From the NCBI RefSeq assembly GCF_003859945.1, contig NZ_RQYM01000004.1, positions 82,155-146,154 of the forward strand: DNA of 64,000 nucleotides, in the 5' to 3' direction. This DNA is from Leucobacter sp. OH1287 (lineage in GTDB: Bacteria > Actinomycetota > Actinomycetes > Actinomycetales > Microbacteriaceae). Every line of letters begins with the position of its first letter. The first letter of the stretch is position 1. The position numbers were made by a program, and so were the translations under genes. The notes under the pieces were generated by a model that saw nothing but the letters and a program-made list of their open reading frames with translations, was not told where the DNA came from and did not search any database. Positions 45,973-54,430 of the stretch are shown here, in pieces.

Positions 45973-46446
45973 CTAGGCGAGCGGGTGCGGCATCATCTGG
46001 CCGCCGTAGTCGTCGTCCTCGGTGCGGGGCTCAAGCCCGCTCGCGAACGCGAAGCCCCACGCGCACCCCATCAGGAACAGCGCGATCACCGCGAAGGGAT
46101 TACACAGTGCCACGCTCATCTCCAGCAGCACCGGATCCGCCCCGATCGGAGCAATAATTGACCCGCTCTCGCCCGCAACCTCGTCGGGCACAGTCAGCGC
46201 GAACCCGAGCGCGCTCACCCATGCGAGCGGCTGCAGCACCCACACCGCGCGTTTAATCGCGCGCCCGCGCCGAATCGCGACCCCGATCCGCTGCCAGGTG
46301 AGCACCGCCAGCACCGCATAGGGCAGCGCGATGCCGAGCGCAAACCACAGCCACCGCTCCCCCTGCAGCCCGAACGGGATGCGCCCGAACGCAATCGCGC
46401 CCGCAAGCGCCACACCAATTACCGCCGCGAGATGTCGCAAAGCCAC
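45973..46446 (-). CDS. Small polytopic membrane protein, unknown function
   Basis: Hypothetical protein of 157 residues with about four hydrophobic segments: AAVIGVALAGAIAF, WLWFALGIALPYAVLAVLTW, VLQPLAWVSALGFAL and PFAVIALFLMGCAWGFAFAS. The C-terminal tail is acidic and polar (EPRTEDDDYGGQMM). No family is recognised. It lies between tRNA-Ser and the tRNA-Thr/tRNA-Met pair. Base composition is that of the core genome and codon bias is good, so it is probably a real gene. Confidence 0.65.
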   Translation of the reverse strand: MALRHLAAVIGVALAGAIAFGRIPFGLQGERWLWFALGIALPYAVLAVLTWQRIGVAIRRGRAIKRAVWVLQPLAWVSALGFALTVPDEVAGESGSIIAPIGADPVLLEMSVALCNPFAVIALFLMGCAWGFAFASGLEPRTEDDDYGGQMMPHPLA

Positions 46447-46663
46447 TCCGTTTCTGTGTTACTGTTTCTGCCTTCTATTTTAAGGGGTGGATCCGCCCCC
46501 GCCGCGCCCCGCACCCCACCGCCTAAGCTCCCCACGCCGGCGCGAACCGCCGGGCGCTCACGCGCAACAGCCCGTGCGCGCCACGCCGAAACCCCTGGTT
46601 GCCAACACAAAATTTGCGCTCGCCCGGATTATCTGTTATTTTTGTTAAGTTGCTTACAACAGC

Positions 46664-46735
<72 letters not shown>

Positions 46736-46765
46736 CAAGGTCTTGTTAATTCTAGAGGCCGGCGC

Positions 46766-46842
46766 GGCTGAGTAGCTCAGGTGGTTAGAGCGCACGACTC
46801 ATAATCGTGAGGTCGCGGGATCGAGCCCCGCCTCAGCTACCA
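46766..46842 (+). tRNA. tRNA-Met (CAT), elongator type with atypical T-loop
   Basis: The anticodon arm is CACGA-CTCATAA-TCGTG, and a 3' CCA is encoded. It lacks the initiator GGG/CCC anticodon-stem pairs, so it is the elongator. Two oddities: the T-loop reads ATCGAGC rather than TTCGAGC (A at position 54), and the first acceptor pair is G-U (GGCTGAG with CTCAGCT). The AT-richer island begins directly after it. Confidence 0.9.
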
Positions 46843-46941
46843 AACTTTTTCAGCACAACCGGCACCCTGTTACTTGGTGCACTTCCCCTCCCTCACACCT
46901 AAAAGAAATCCAGCTAGGAAGTCTTAGAATCGCTCGCTCTC

Positions 46942-46976
46942 ACTGCTGTTTAGGCTCAATTGCAGATGCGGTTACA
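46942..46976 (+). repeat. 35-bp island-flanking direct repeat, left copy
   Basis: ACTGCTGTTTAGGCTCAATT, then GCAGATGCGGTTACA. It matches the copy at 61609-61643 at 31 of 35 positions in the same orientation. The right copy stands about 55 bp before an IS3 OrfA remnant, so the motif may be an IS3 end. An attachment-like site 100 bp after the tRNA-Met is the alternative. Confidence 0.75.
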
Positions 46977-47050
46977 TTCTCAAGTAATCAAAGACTAGAA
47001 TCGTTATTAAAGTCAGGGACTTCACTACAGGATTATTAGACAACGATATT

Positions 47051-47818
47051 ATGACTGATACTATTGGGACGCTAACTAGACGAGTCTTGTTTTCACCTTT
47101 GAGCGACTCTGGGCGAACCGAGGTTGTAGTTGACAAAATTCGTGCAGCAATCACTTTGGGAGTCTTTGCCGATGGAGAACAACTCCCAAACGAAATAGAA
47201 CTTGCCGCACAGTTGCAGGTCTCTCCGGTTACACTCCGAGACGCTCTTAAAGTAATCCGTAAAGAGGGTCTTGCTCGCACTACAAGAGGTCGTTCAGGGG
47301 GAACTTTTGCTATTGCTCCTGATGATTCTCACCTGCTTAGAATTGAGAAACAACTAGCCAGTATTGCGGTGATTGAGCTCCGCGATTCTCTCGACTGGCT
47401 AGCATCCCTGACCTCACACAGCGCCTATCTGGCGGCAGCCCGTGCCTCACCGAGCGAGGTTCGCACGCTAACTGTTGCTGCTGAACAAATCACTTTTAAC
47501 ACAAGCGCAACTCAGTCTAGAAGGAACTTTTCACGCTTTCTAATCGGCGTATCCGCAACGGCTCGATCAGGGCGTCTGACTCGTGAGATGATCACCCACC
47601 TAATTGACATCGCCCCGATTCTAATGCTTGTTCTGCGTGCACCAGATGTAAGAAGGAGCTGCCATCAGGTGGCTGTAAAGCTGGTTGAGACCATCGGAAA
47701 GCAAGACCAGGTTGCTTCCCAATACCGCGCTGTTGCACTAATTGAACTTGTCAGCGAGAAAGTGCTGGAGTTGCATCACCGTCTGGCACGACCAGAGCTT
47801 TCTAGGAGTGAGAAATGA
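47051..47818 (+). CDS. GntR-family transcriptional regulator
   Basis: Regulator of 255 residues. The winged helix (about residues 20-95) reads VVVDKIRAAITLGVFADGEQ, LPNEIELAAQLQVSPVTLRD and ALKVIRKEGLARTTRGRSGG. The C-terminal helical part is of the FadR/FCD class in size, although metal-binding His residues are not obvious. It overlaps the following Cache-domain gene by 4 bp (ATGA), so both are made together. It most likely controls the catabolic and transport genes of the island in response to their substrate. Confidence 0.85.
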   Translation: MTDTIGTLTRRVLFSPLSDSGRTEVVVDKIRAAITLGVFADGEQLPNEIELAAQLQVSPVTLRDALKVIRKEGLARTTRGRSGGTFAIAPDDSHLLRIEKQLASIAVIELRDSLDWLASLTSHSAYLAAARASPSEVRTLTVAAEQITFNTSATQSRRNFSRFLIGVSATARSGRLTREMITHLIDIAPILMLVLRAPDVRRSCHQVAVKLVETIGKQDQVASQYRAVALIELVSEKVLELHHRLARPELSRSEK

Positions 47819-48558
47819 GCAGTTTTGCACCCGACAACGTTGCACTAGCTTTGGAGCAAGCAGCCAGCGATATAGAGACATACATAGCTCGGATACAGCG
47901 TCCACTTGCACAGATTACTTCAAAATTTTCATCTCTCTGCGCTGATAGAGCAGCTACAGCAGGAAAACAGACTCCGTCCCTTGAACAAATTGCGAACACA
48001 CTCGAACAGTCTTGCCTCGATACGCTTGATCAACCCAGCCCTCGTTTAATCGAAGGGATCGGACTTGCATGGGTGACTGAGGCCGATACTTCCGGATTGG
48101 TGTGGTGGAGATCTGATAATCGCGTTATAGCTAGAAAGCATCACGTACTTAACCCAAACGCTGACTCTTTCTACGATTACCGGAATTCGCTATGGTATCA
48201 AAGCGCACTTGACACACAGGGCATAACGATTGTTGGCCCTTATTTTGACGCCTGGGGAACGGATGATCATGCGCTAACAGCGGCGGTAAGAATAATGAGC
48301 AGGGAGACTGTGTTAGGTGTTGCAGCGGCAGACTTGAACGTGCAGACCTTTACTGTCCAGGTGTTTAAGTATCTTTCATCTCTACCTGTAACGGTGCTTT
48401 TGGGTGTGGAAGAACGGATTATTGCTTCAAATCATGCTCTGCTGACGCCAGGGCTGCGACTCAGTCCGTTCCTCTTAAAAACAGGACTGAAGAAGCAGTA
48501 CAGTCAGCCACTCTCTGTTCACGGCTGGGAACTGGTGACTCTGGCTGAAACAGATTGA
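47815..48558 (+). CDS. Freestanding cytosolic Cache-domain sensor protein
   Basis: Protein of 247 residues without signal peptide or membrane segment. The middle has Cache-type ligand-pocket features: RLIEGIGLAWV, YDYRNSLWYQSALD, then ITIVGPYFDAWGTDDHALTA and VLGVAAADLNVQTF. Cache domains usually sense amino acids, amines or organic acids outside the cell, at the N-terminus of chemoreceptors or kinases. Here the domain stands alone and is coupled to a GntR regulator, so it probably passes intracellular ligand status to it. The Y..R...WY...D arrangement is reminiscent of amino-acid-binding dCache domains, but the spacing is not identical. Confidence 0.7.
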   Translation: MSSFAPDNVALALEQAASDIETYIARIQRPLAQITSKFSSLCADRAATAGKQTPSLEQIANTLEQSCLDTLDQPSPRLIEGIGLAWVTEADTSGLVWWRSDNRVIARKHHVLNPNADSFYDYRNSLWYQSALDTQGITIVGPYFDAWGTDDHALTAAVRIMSRETVLGVAAADLNVQTFTVQVFKYLSSLPVTVLLGVEERIIASNHALLTPGLRLSPFLLKTGLKKQYSQPLSVHGWELVTLAETD

Positions 48559-48572
48559 GTTGCTAACAAGGC

Positions 48573-48600
48573 CAGGGGGCCGCCTTGCAGCAGCCCCCTG
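48573..48600. terminator. Bidirectional terminator hairpin
   Basis: CAGGGGGC pairs with GCCCCCTG across a 12-base loop, between the convergent Cache-protein and binding-protein genes. Confidence 0.75.
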
Positions 48601-48626
48601 AGTTGTGATCCGTCGTGCGAGAATAG

Positions 48627-49475
48627 CTATTGAATAACTCGCGCCTCGCCCACTTTTGCCGCAGATTCTGGAAGGCCAAACTCCGCAAGAATGTCTACCA
48701 AACGGCCATCAGAGCGCATCTCTTCGATCTTCTCGTCAAAGACCTTGGCAAAGTCGCTTGCCGCAGGATTAATCAAAATCGTTGCTTGAGAAGGCAGGCT
48801 GGTGGCAGACACTCTGTCATCAGATTGCAAAACCTCAATTTTGTAATCCTCTCCTTCTGTTGCGATCACCGCAGCTCCGTAGCCGTCTAGTGCTGCGTCA
48901 ATTCGCCCAGATTTCAGGTCTTTAGCAAGGCTTACGGAGTCCGGATAAACACGTGTTTCCGTATTTGGCAGTTTCTTCAGGTCTTCAACCCACAGATAAC
49001 CTTCAACAGTGCCGATGGTTTTGTTTAGTAGCTCGTCAACCTTTTTGAATCCTTCTTTCGAATAGACAGAAAGCTCGTCGATATATGTTGGCGTGCTGAG
49101 TGTTACAACGTCAGCACGTGCCTGGGTCCTATAGAACCCTCCCAGCGCGATATCGACTCTGCCCTGTTCAACAGCTGGAATCGCCGTAGCGTAAGTGTAT
49201 GGAGCATATTCGATTGCCAAACACTCTGCCTGAGCAAACTCTTCAGCGATTCTGGCATCGATTCCTGTCATCTTGCCATCCTTCTCGAAAGAGTACGGTG
49301 GCGTGTTTGTGAGGGCTACCGTAAGCACACCCTCTTTTACTGTCTCAACTCCGACAGCGGGCGTACAATCAGAATCGGCTGCCATCTGATTATTAGCTTC
49401 TCCTGCGCAGGCAGTTAAAACCAGCGCAGTAGCCCCAAGTATGGCAGCAGCTTTCAGTTGTTTTGTGGTTTTCAT
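48627..49475 (-). CDS. Amino-acid-binding lipoprotein of ABC importer
   Basis: Solute-binding protein of 282 residues. The lipobox is LVLTACAGE. SBP family 3 features follow: GVLTVALTNTPPYSFEKDGK, MTGIDARIAEEFAQ, VDIALGGFYRT and the TIGTVEGYLW hinge. These bind polar amino acids, amines or opines. It is the last gene of the minus-strand operon that also encodes two permeases, the ATPase and three catabolic enzymes, so its ligand is probably the pathway substrate. The ligand cannot be read from sequence. Confidence 0.9.
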   Translation of the reverse strand: MKTTKQLKAAAILGATALVLTACAGEANNQMAADSDCTPAVGVETVKEGVLTVALTNTPPYSFEKDGKMTGIDARIAEEFAQAECLAIEYAPYTYATAIPAVEQGRVDIALGGFYRTQARADVVTLSTPTYIDELSVYSKEGFKKVDELLNKTIGTVEGYLWVEDLKKLPNTETRVYPDSVSLAKDLKSGRIDAALDGYGAAVIATEGEDYKIEVLQSDDRVSATSLPSQATILINPAASDFAKVFDEKIEEMRSDGRLVDILAEFGLPESAAKVGEARVIQ

Positions 49476-49496
49476 CGTGATCCTCCTTGTTGAGTT

Positions 49497-50150
49497 TTAT
49501 ATAAGGTGACGGCTCATCCGTTTTTCTAAGTTCTCTACTAACCACCCTCCGGGCACAGTAATTAACAGGTACATAATGCCCGCCACTGTTAACACCGGTA
49601 GATACTTAAAGTTCGCTGCTCCGATCGAGTATGCCTGGCTAAGTAGTTCTGGCAATCCTAGCGTGAACGCGAGTGAGCTCACCTGCAGAATCAGAATCGC
49701 AAAACCTAGTAGCGTGGGAAGCGCGACTCGCAGCCCCTGAGGAGCCAGGATGAACCTTAAAATATCCCAGGTCTTGAGCCCTAGTGCCGCGGCAGCTTCC
49801 AATTCGCCTTCGTTTACAGACCTTAACCCCGCACGAATGATCTCGCTTGTGTAAGCAGATGTTGTTAGTGCTAGCGCGACTACAGTCGCCAGGTACGAAT
49901 CTAGAACAATGCCCACATCAGGTAAACCAAAGTAGACCATTTGCAACATCACTATCGCCGGCATTCCTCGGCCTATCTCCACGTACACAATTGTCAACCA
50001 TCTGACAATCCTGCTTCGCGACTCAGTAAGTACCGCTAAAATCAACCCGAGTGGAATACCTAGTAGAAGTGCCAGTAAGGTTACCTGAACGCTCAAGGAC
50101 AAACCCTCCAGCAGTCTTGGTAGCCATCCAATGATTTCTTGAAGTTCCAT
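49497..50150 (-). CDS. Polar amino acid ABC permease A (HisM/GlnP type)
   Basis: Permease of 217 residues. It opens with GWLPRLLEGLSLSVQVTLLA and has about five helices. The EAA-like loop is EGELEAAAALGLKTWDILRF followed by ILAPQGLRVALPTLLG, the ATPase contact of HisMQ-type permeases. VYVEIGRGMPAIVMLQMVYF is the usual R-G-x-P motif. It is 4 bp downstream of the second permease gene. The two form a heterodimer with the ATPase. Confidence 0.92.
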   Translation of the reverse strand: MELQEIIGWLPRLLEGLSLSVQVTLLALLLGIPLGLILAVLTESRSRIVRWLTIVYVEIGRGMPAIVMLQMVYFGLPDVGIVLDSYLATVVALALTTSAYTSEIIRAGLRSVNEGELEAAAALGLKTWDILRFILAPQGLRVALPTLLGFAILILQVSSLAFTLGLPELLSQAYSIGAANFKYLPVLTVAGIMYLLITVPGGWLVENLEKRMSRHLI

Positions 50151-50154
50151 TGAG

Positions 50155-50796
50155 CTAAGCCTTCCTACCCGTGTGTAGTTTCTTCTCCAGCCACCGCGAG
50201 AACGCAGCCAAAGGCGTGCCCATAACGATATAAACCGCCGCCGCTATTACGAACGGCAACAGACCGTCTGAAGAGCTCCGAGCGCTTTGATTGGCGACGA
50301 ACATAATCTCAACAACGCCTATAGTTGAGACGATAGATGAGTCTTTGAGAAGAGAGATGAGCCAGGTGATCATGCTTGGAAACGCGACTTTAAATGCCTG
50401 TGGTCCTACCACATGAGTTAGCATGATTGGACCAGTTAGCCCAAGAGCGCTTGACGCTTCGTATTGTCCTCGATGTACAGCGAGAATACCTCCACGATAG
50501 ATCTCGCAGAGATGTCCTGCCGATATTAACCCCAGACCCACTATGGCTGCCGGAAGCGGCTCCCAGCGAATAATGTCTGCACCTAGGCCAAAGAATAGGA
50601 TGAAGACGAAGACAACAGGAGGCACTCCCCGAAGAACATCAACAATAGCTTTTCCGACGATTCTTAGGATAAGAAACCGTGAGCGCCTTGCAGCCAGAAG
50701 GGGCAGCGCTAGAATCGAGCCGCCAACAAAGCTGCCCAATGTGACAAGCAGTGTCACCGGCACGACTGCCAAAATTTTTACTAAAACGTCCATCAT
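50155..50796 (-). CDS. Polar amino acid ABC permease B (HisQ/GlnP type)
   Basis: Permease of 213 residues. It begins VLVKILAVVPVTLLVTLGSF, has IVDVLRGVPPVVFVFILFFG and an EAA-like loop HRGQYEASSALGLTGPIMLT with VVGPQAFKVAFPSM. The C-terminus is AFSRWLEKKLHTGRKA. It overlaps the ATPase gene by 4 bp and lies 4 bp from permease A. It belongs to the same importer. Confidence 0.92.
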   Translation of the reverse strand: MMDVLVKILAVVPVTLLVTLGSFVGGSILALPLLAARRSRFLILRIVGKAIVDVLRGVPPVVFVFILFFGLGADIIRWEPLPAAIVGLGLISAGHLCEIYRGGILAVHRGQYEASSALGLTGPIMLTHVVGPQAFKVAFPSMITWLISLLKDSSIVSTIGVVEIMFVANQSARSSSDGLLPFVIAAAVYIVMGTPLAAFSRWLEKKLHTGRKA

Positions 50797-51566
50797 CGAT
50801 CCGTAATTGCCGATAGAAACTTCTTTGTCCGAGGGTTTTTGGGCTCAGCGAGAACCTCTGTCGGTAGACCAGCTTCTAAGATCTTGCCGTCAGCCATTAC
50901 GACTAAGCGATCAGCAACCTCTGCTGCAAAGTGGATTTCATGTGTGACCACAATCATCGTCATTCCTGCGTCAGCAAGTTTTCTCATCACAGCAAGCACT
51001 TCGAGACCAAGTTCAGGATCTAATGCGCTGGTGGGCTCATCAAACAGCATAATTTCAGGCTCGAGTGCCAAAGCTCTTGCAATCGCAACCCGCTGTTGCT
51101 GGCCTCCAGAGCATCGCTGCGGATATGTGTCTACCTTCGCAGCCAGCCCCACCCTTTCAAGCAATGACCGGGAAACTTTATCTGCCTCTTCTCTGCTACG
51201 CCCTAGCACTCGTTCTTGCGGGAATGACACATTTCTCAACACGTTCATGTGCGGAAACAGGTTGAATGATTGAAAAACCATTCCTACTTTCCTACGTAGC
51301 TTCAGAAGCTGCTCAGTCGAGACTCGCTTGGAGAAATCAATGTTCTCTCCAAGCACAGTAAGTTGCCCAGAATCAGGTATTTCAAGTTGGTTTATGCTCC
51401 GCAACAACGTTGATTTGCCTGAGCCACTTGGCCCGATTATCGCAACAACCTCACCCCGTTTGACACTCAGGGATACCCCGTCTAGTGCTGCATGGCCACC
51501 GTATTCCTTCCGGAAATCACTAATGGACAGTACAACTTCTTCGTTTGGATTTCTCTCTTCACTCAT
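50793..51566 (-). CDS. Polar amino acid ABC ATPase (GlnQ/HisP type)
   Basis: ATPase of 257 residues. Walker A is IGPSGSGKSTLLRSIN, the Q-loop MVFQSFNLFPHMNVLRN, the signature CSGGQQQRVAIARAL and Walker B IMLFDEPTSALDPELG, with the switch His in IVVTHEIHFAAEVAD. These are typical of the polar amino acid class. It overlaps the aminotransferase gene by 8 bp, tying transport to catabolism in one operon. Confidence 0.94.
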   Translation of the reverse strand: MSEERNPNEEVVLSISDFRKEYGGHAALDGVSLSVKRGEVVAIIGPSGSGKSTLLRSINQLEIPDSGQLTVLGENIDFSKRVSTEQLLKLRRKVGMVFQSFNLFPHMNVLRNVSFPQERVLGRSREEADKVSRSLLERVGLAAKVDTYPQRCSGGQQQRVAIARALALEPEIMLFDEPTSALDPELGLEVLAVMRKLADAGMTMIVVTHEIHFAAEVADRLVVMADGKILEAGLPTEVLAEPKNPRTKKFLSAITDR

Positions 51567-52767
51567 CAGAGCACCTTTCCCTCACAGCAGCCACAGAGTT
51601 AATTACAGCCTTTGCAATTTCCTCCAGATCTGACATCTTCATCGCTGTTGAAAGCGCCAACAGTCCGTTCGTGCCCAACATGACTCCCCGCTCGTATGTT
51701 TCCCACCAGAAATTCTGTTGACTAACTGGTTCCAGAATCCGCATCAGTGATCCATAACCGTTAACTAGAACACCCGCAGAAAGCAGTTTTTCTCGTAGGA
51801 TGTCACCGAAGTTATTCAGATCGCTTATGGCCGTATTGTCATACTCCTCAAGGGCAACTCTGCCAGCAGTCATCGTCACTGGATTAGCGCTGAATGTTCC
51901 GCCCCAACTAACCGGTGTTGTGATTCTAGGATCGAAAACAGCTAGAACGTCCTGACGTCCTGCTACAGCACCAACTGGAAAACCTCCGCCGATAATCTTT
52001 CCAGCAGTAATCAAGTCAGCTTGGACGTTGTATTTGGACGCAAAACCCGCCTCCGCTAACCGCAGCGTTATAACTTCGTCTATGATCATCAGCGCGCCCA
52101 ACCTTGTCGTGGCGGCTCTGACGTGATCCACGAAATCCTGTTCCGCTGGTTTCATTCCGGCTCGATTCGGCAGCAGATCTATCAATACCGCTGCCAAATT
52201 ACCGCCGACATACTCTATTGCTCGATCGAAAGCATCTCTATCCCCTTGTGGCAGCACAAGTACATCTTTATCGACCCCTGCAGAAAGACCAGGGGCGCCC
52301 TTCGGCACCACCACATCTGCTGTTCCGTGATAGCTTCCCTCGAAACGTATCAAAACGTCTCGGCCGGTATAAGCACGAGCTGCACGAATGGCTGTCATCA
52401 CTGCTTCGGTCCCGGAATTCGAGAACCTCCACTGCTGATAGCTTGTTCTCTCCTTCAGAAGCTCGGCTAGTGCGATCTCGCTTTCAGTAGGTATCCCAAA
52501 AGCAGTACCGGTTTGCAGAACTCTAGTTACTGCATCGTTGATTTGCCGCCGCGCGTGCCCATGTATCAGCGACGTGTAGTTGTTATTACAATCAATCGAC
52601 ACATGACCGAGCTGATCTGTCACTCTGCAGCCCTGTCCCAACTCCGCATACGGAGGCGCCGGATCGACAAACACTGTTGATCTGGTGTTTCCGCTTGTCA
52701 TCACTGCTTTTGCGCGAGTAGCAAACGGATGAGAGCCATACTGCTTCCTAAACTCTGTAGCGCTCAT
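51559..52767 (-). CDS. Class III aminotransferase of beta-amino acid/GSA-like type
   Basis: PLP enzyme of 402 residues. RFSNSGTEAVMTAIRAARAY and RFEGSYHGTADVVV are the GSA-aminomutase/beta-amino-acid aminotransferase signature. MIIDEVITLRLAEAGFASKY and LITAGKIIGGGFPVGAVAGR (PLP Lys) follow, then WGGTFSANPVTMTAGRVALEE. The pattern DEV.T.RLA..G.A.K and G.F..N..TM.AG is closer to beta-phenylalanine aminotransferase than to biosynthetic GSA aminomutase, and no heme pathway genes are nearby. In this cluster it could remove the 3-amino group of 3-aminoadipate to give 3-oxoadipate. The specificity is inferred. Confidence 0.85.
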   Translation of the reverse strand: MSATEFRKQYGSHPFATRAKAVMTSGNTRSTVFVDPAPPYAELGQGCRVTDQLGHVSIDCNNNYTSLIHGHARRQINDAVTRVLQTGTAFGIPTESEIALAELLKERTSYQQWRFSNSGTEAVMTAIRAARAYTGRDVLIRFEGSYHGTADVVVPKGAPGLSAGVDKDVLVLPQGDRDAFDRAIEYVGGNLAAVLIDLLPNRAGMKPAEQDFVDHVRAATTRLGALMIIDEVITLRLAEAGFASKYNVQADLITAGKIIGGGFPVGAVAGRQDVLAVFDPRITTPVSWGGTFSANPVTMTAGRVALEEYDNTAISDLNNFGDILREKLLSAGVLVNGYGSLMRILEPVSQQNFWWETYERGVMLGTNGLLALSTAMKMSDLEEIAKAVINSVAAVRERCSDE

Positions 52768-54302
52768 TTCAATTCCGCCATCGTTCTATTTTGTTCGCGC
52801 ATGAAACCTTGCAGGTAGTGAACGCCAAGCCCGCCTTTACCGGCAGTTCCTGACATTTTCCACCCACAGAATGACTGCATTCCAGGCCAGGCTCCAGTAG
52901 TTGCTCCGCTAGCGCGATTGGTGTAAAGCACACCTGCTTCAATGTCATCGAAGAACTGATCCACCTCAGAGGTCAGAGCAGTAAAAATACCTGCGGAAAG
53001 TCCGTATTGACTCGCGTTAGCCTCTTGTATCGCCTCCTCCAGGTTAGATACCCTGGTAACGGTTAGAAACGGCGCGAAGAGTTCCTCGCGGGTAAGGACG
53101 TGCCCTTTCGGCAAATCAGCAACGATAATAGGGGCATAAAAATTGCCTTCACGGCTTAGTTTGCCGCCGGTCACAACGGTTCCGTCAGCCTGAGCAGTGC
53201 TCAACGCCTCATCAATTCGGTGTGCAATTGCATCATCGATCACAGGCCCTAGGTCTGTTTTGCTATCAAGCGGATCCCCAACCACCAGCGCCTCAGTCAA
53301 GCCTTTTAATCTGCTTATCAGCTCATCAGCGACTTTTTCGTCAACAATCACCCTTCTACAAGCACTACATTTTTGTCCACTCAACCCAAAAGCGGAACGG
53401 ACGATACCTGTTGCTGCTGCTTCTAGATCTGCAGTTGCCGTAACAATCGTTGGATTCTGGCCACCCATCTCGGCTAAGACTGGCCTCGGCATACCGTTCG
53501 GTTTCTTAGTTTCATGCATTTTCCAGCCCACCTGTGCTGAACCGGTAAAAGCAATACCGTCAACGTCACTCTCAACCAGTTGCTGACCGACTGTAGCGCC
53601 ACCGTGTACGATGTTCACGACACCGTCAGGCAGATGCTTCGCGATGATTCCTGCTACAAATGCTGATGCGCGTGGTGTTTTGTTACTTGGCTTGATCACC
53701 ACGGTGTTTCCCGTAACAAGCGCAGCAACTGCCATCCCAACCATCAAAGCAACGGGGAAATTAAACGGCACGATCACTGCAAACACTCCATAAGGAAGGA
53801 GGATGTCAAAGTTACGTTCTCCGACTTTTCCTTCCTGCTCGACAACGAAACCGCGATTCTTAGAGAACTGACCGCAGTAATGGGTGATCATGTCGACCAC
53901 CTCTTGCGTCTCTCCATAGGCTTCAAGCCTGGTCTTCCCTGTTTCCAAAGCGAGCAGCGCTGAAATGTGAGAAATTTCGCTCAATATTTCATCCCTAGCT
54001 TTGTACAGCATTTTGTTGCGACTGGAGTATGCAAGTTTTCGCCATTCCTTCGACGCTTCTTTAGCAGCCGATACGGCTTTAGTTACCAACTCGGGGGTTG
54101 CTGTGTACGCCGCACCAGATTGAACCTTTAGCTGCACTGGATCTCTTCTGGAGATAACATGCTCTGTCTCGAACCTGTGTCCTTCGATCAAGTTGGTTTC
54201 TATAGGAGAATCTGCGGAACGCAACTTCTTTAGTTGGTCCTCGAATTCCTTGTTTAGCTTTTCATCGTCCAATCCGGTCGATGCGTAATTTACGGTTGTC
54301 AT
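52764..54302 (-). CDS. P5C-dehydrogenase-like aldehyde dehydrogenase
   Basis: NAD(P)-dependent aldehyde dehydrogenase of 512 residues. The Asn in VIVPFNFPVALMVGM, the Lys in GNTVVIKPSNKTPRA, the Glu in VLAEMGGQNPTIV and the nucleophile Cys in SAFGLSGQKCSACRRV are all present. The C-terminus (LYTNRASGATTGAWPGMQSF, then KMSGTAGKGG) is of the 1-pyrroline-5-carboxylate dehydrogenase kind. That enzyme oxidises glutamate gamma-semialdehyde, so this one probably acts on a similar amino-semialdehyde. In the proposed pathway it makes 3-aminoadipate from its semialdehyde. It overlaps the aminotransferase start by 4 bp. Confidence 0.88.
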   Translation of the reverse strand: MTTVNYASTGLDDEKLNKEFEDQLKKLRSADSPIETNLIEGHRFETEHVISRRDPVQLKVQSGAAYTATPELVTKAVSAAKEASKEWRKLAYSSRNKMLYKARDEILSEISHISALLALETGKTRLEAYGETQEVVDMITHYCGQFSKNRGFVVEQEGKVGERNFDILLPYGVFAVIVPFNFPVALMVGMAVAALVTGNTVVIKPSNKTPRASAFVAGIIAKHLPDGVVNIVHGGATVGQQLVESDVDGIAFTGSAQVGWKMHETKKPNGMPRPVLAEMGGQNPTIVTATADLEAAATGIVRSAFGLSGQKCSACRRVIVDEKVADELISRLKGLTEALVVGDPLDSKTDLGPVIDDAIAHRIDEALSTAQADGTVVTGGKLSREGNFYAPIIVADLPKGHVLTREELFAPFLTVTRVSNLEEAIQEANASQYGLSAGIFTALTSEVDQFFDDIEAGVLYTNRASGATTGAWPGMQSFCGWKMSGTAGKGGLGVHYLQGFMREQNRTMAELK

Positions 54303-54430
54303 TGTTGCTCCTTCATTGCAGTTGCTCTTAATTTGCGACCTATTTGGCGCCGAGAGTTGATATTAGTTTTCCGGCTAATCACCTAAACTCATCTTCGTTA
54401 GTGATTCACAAGCCTTCTCGACCATCTGAT

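Noticed and set aside
51559..52767. Glutamate-1-semialdehyde aminomutase of heme synthesis
   Set aside because: Neighbours are catabolic and transport genes, not tetrapyrrole genes, and the motifs are closer to beta-amino acid aminotransferases.
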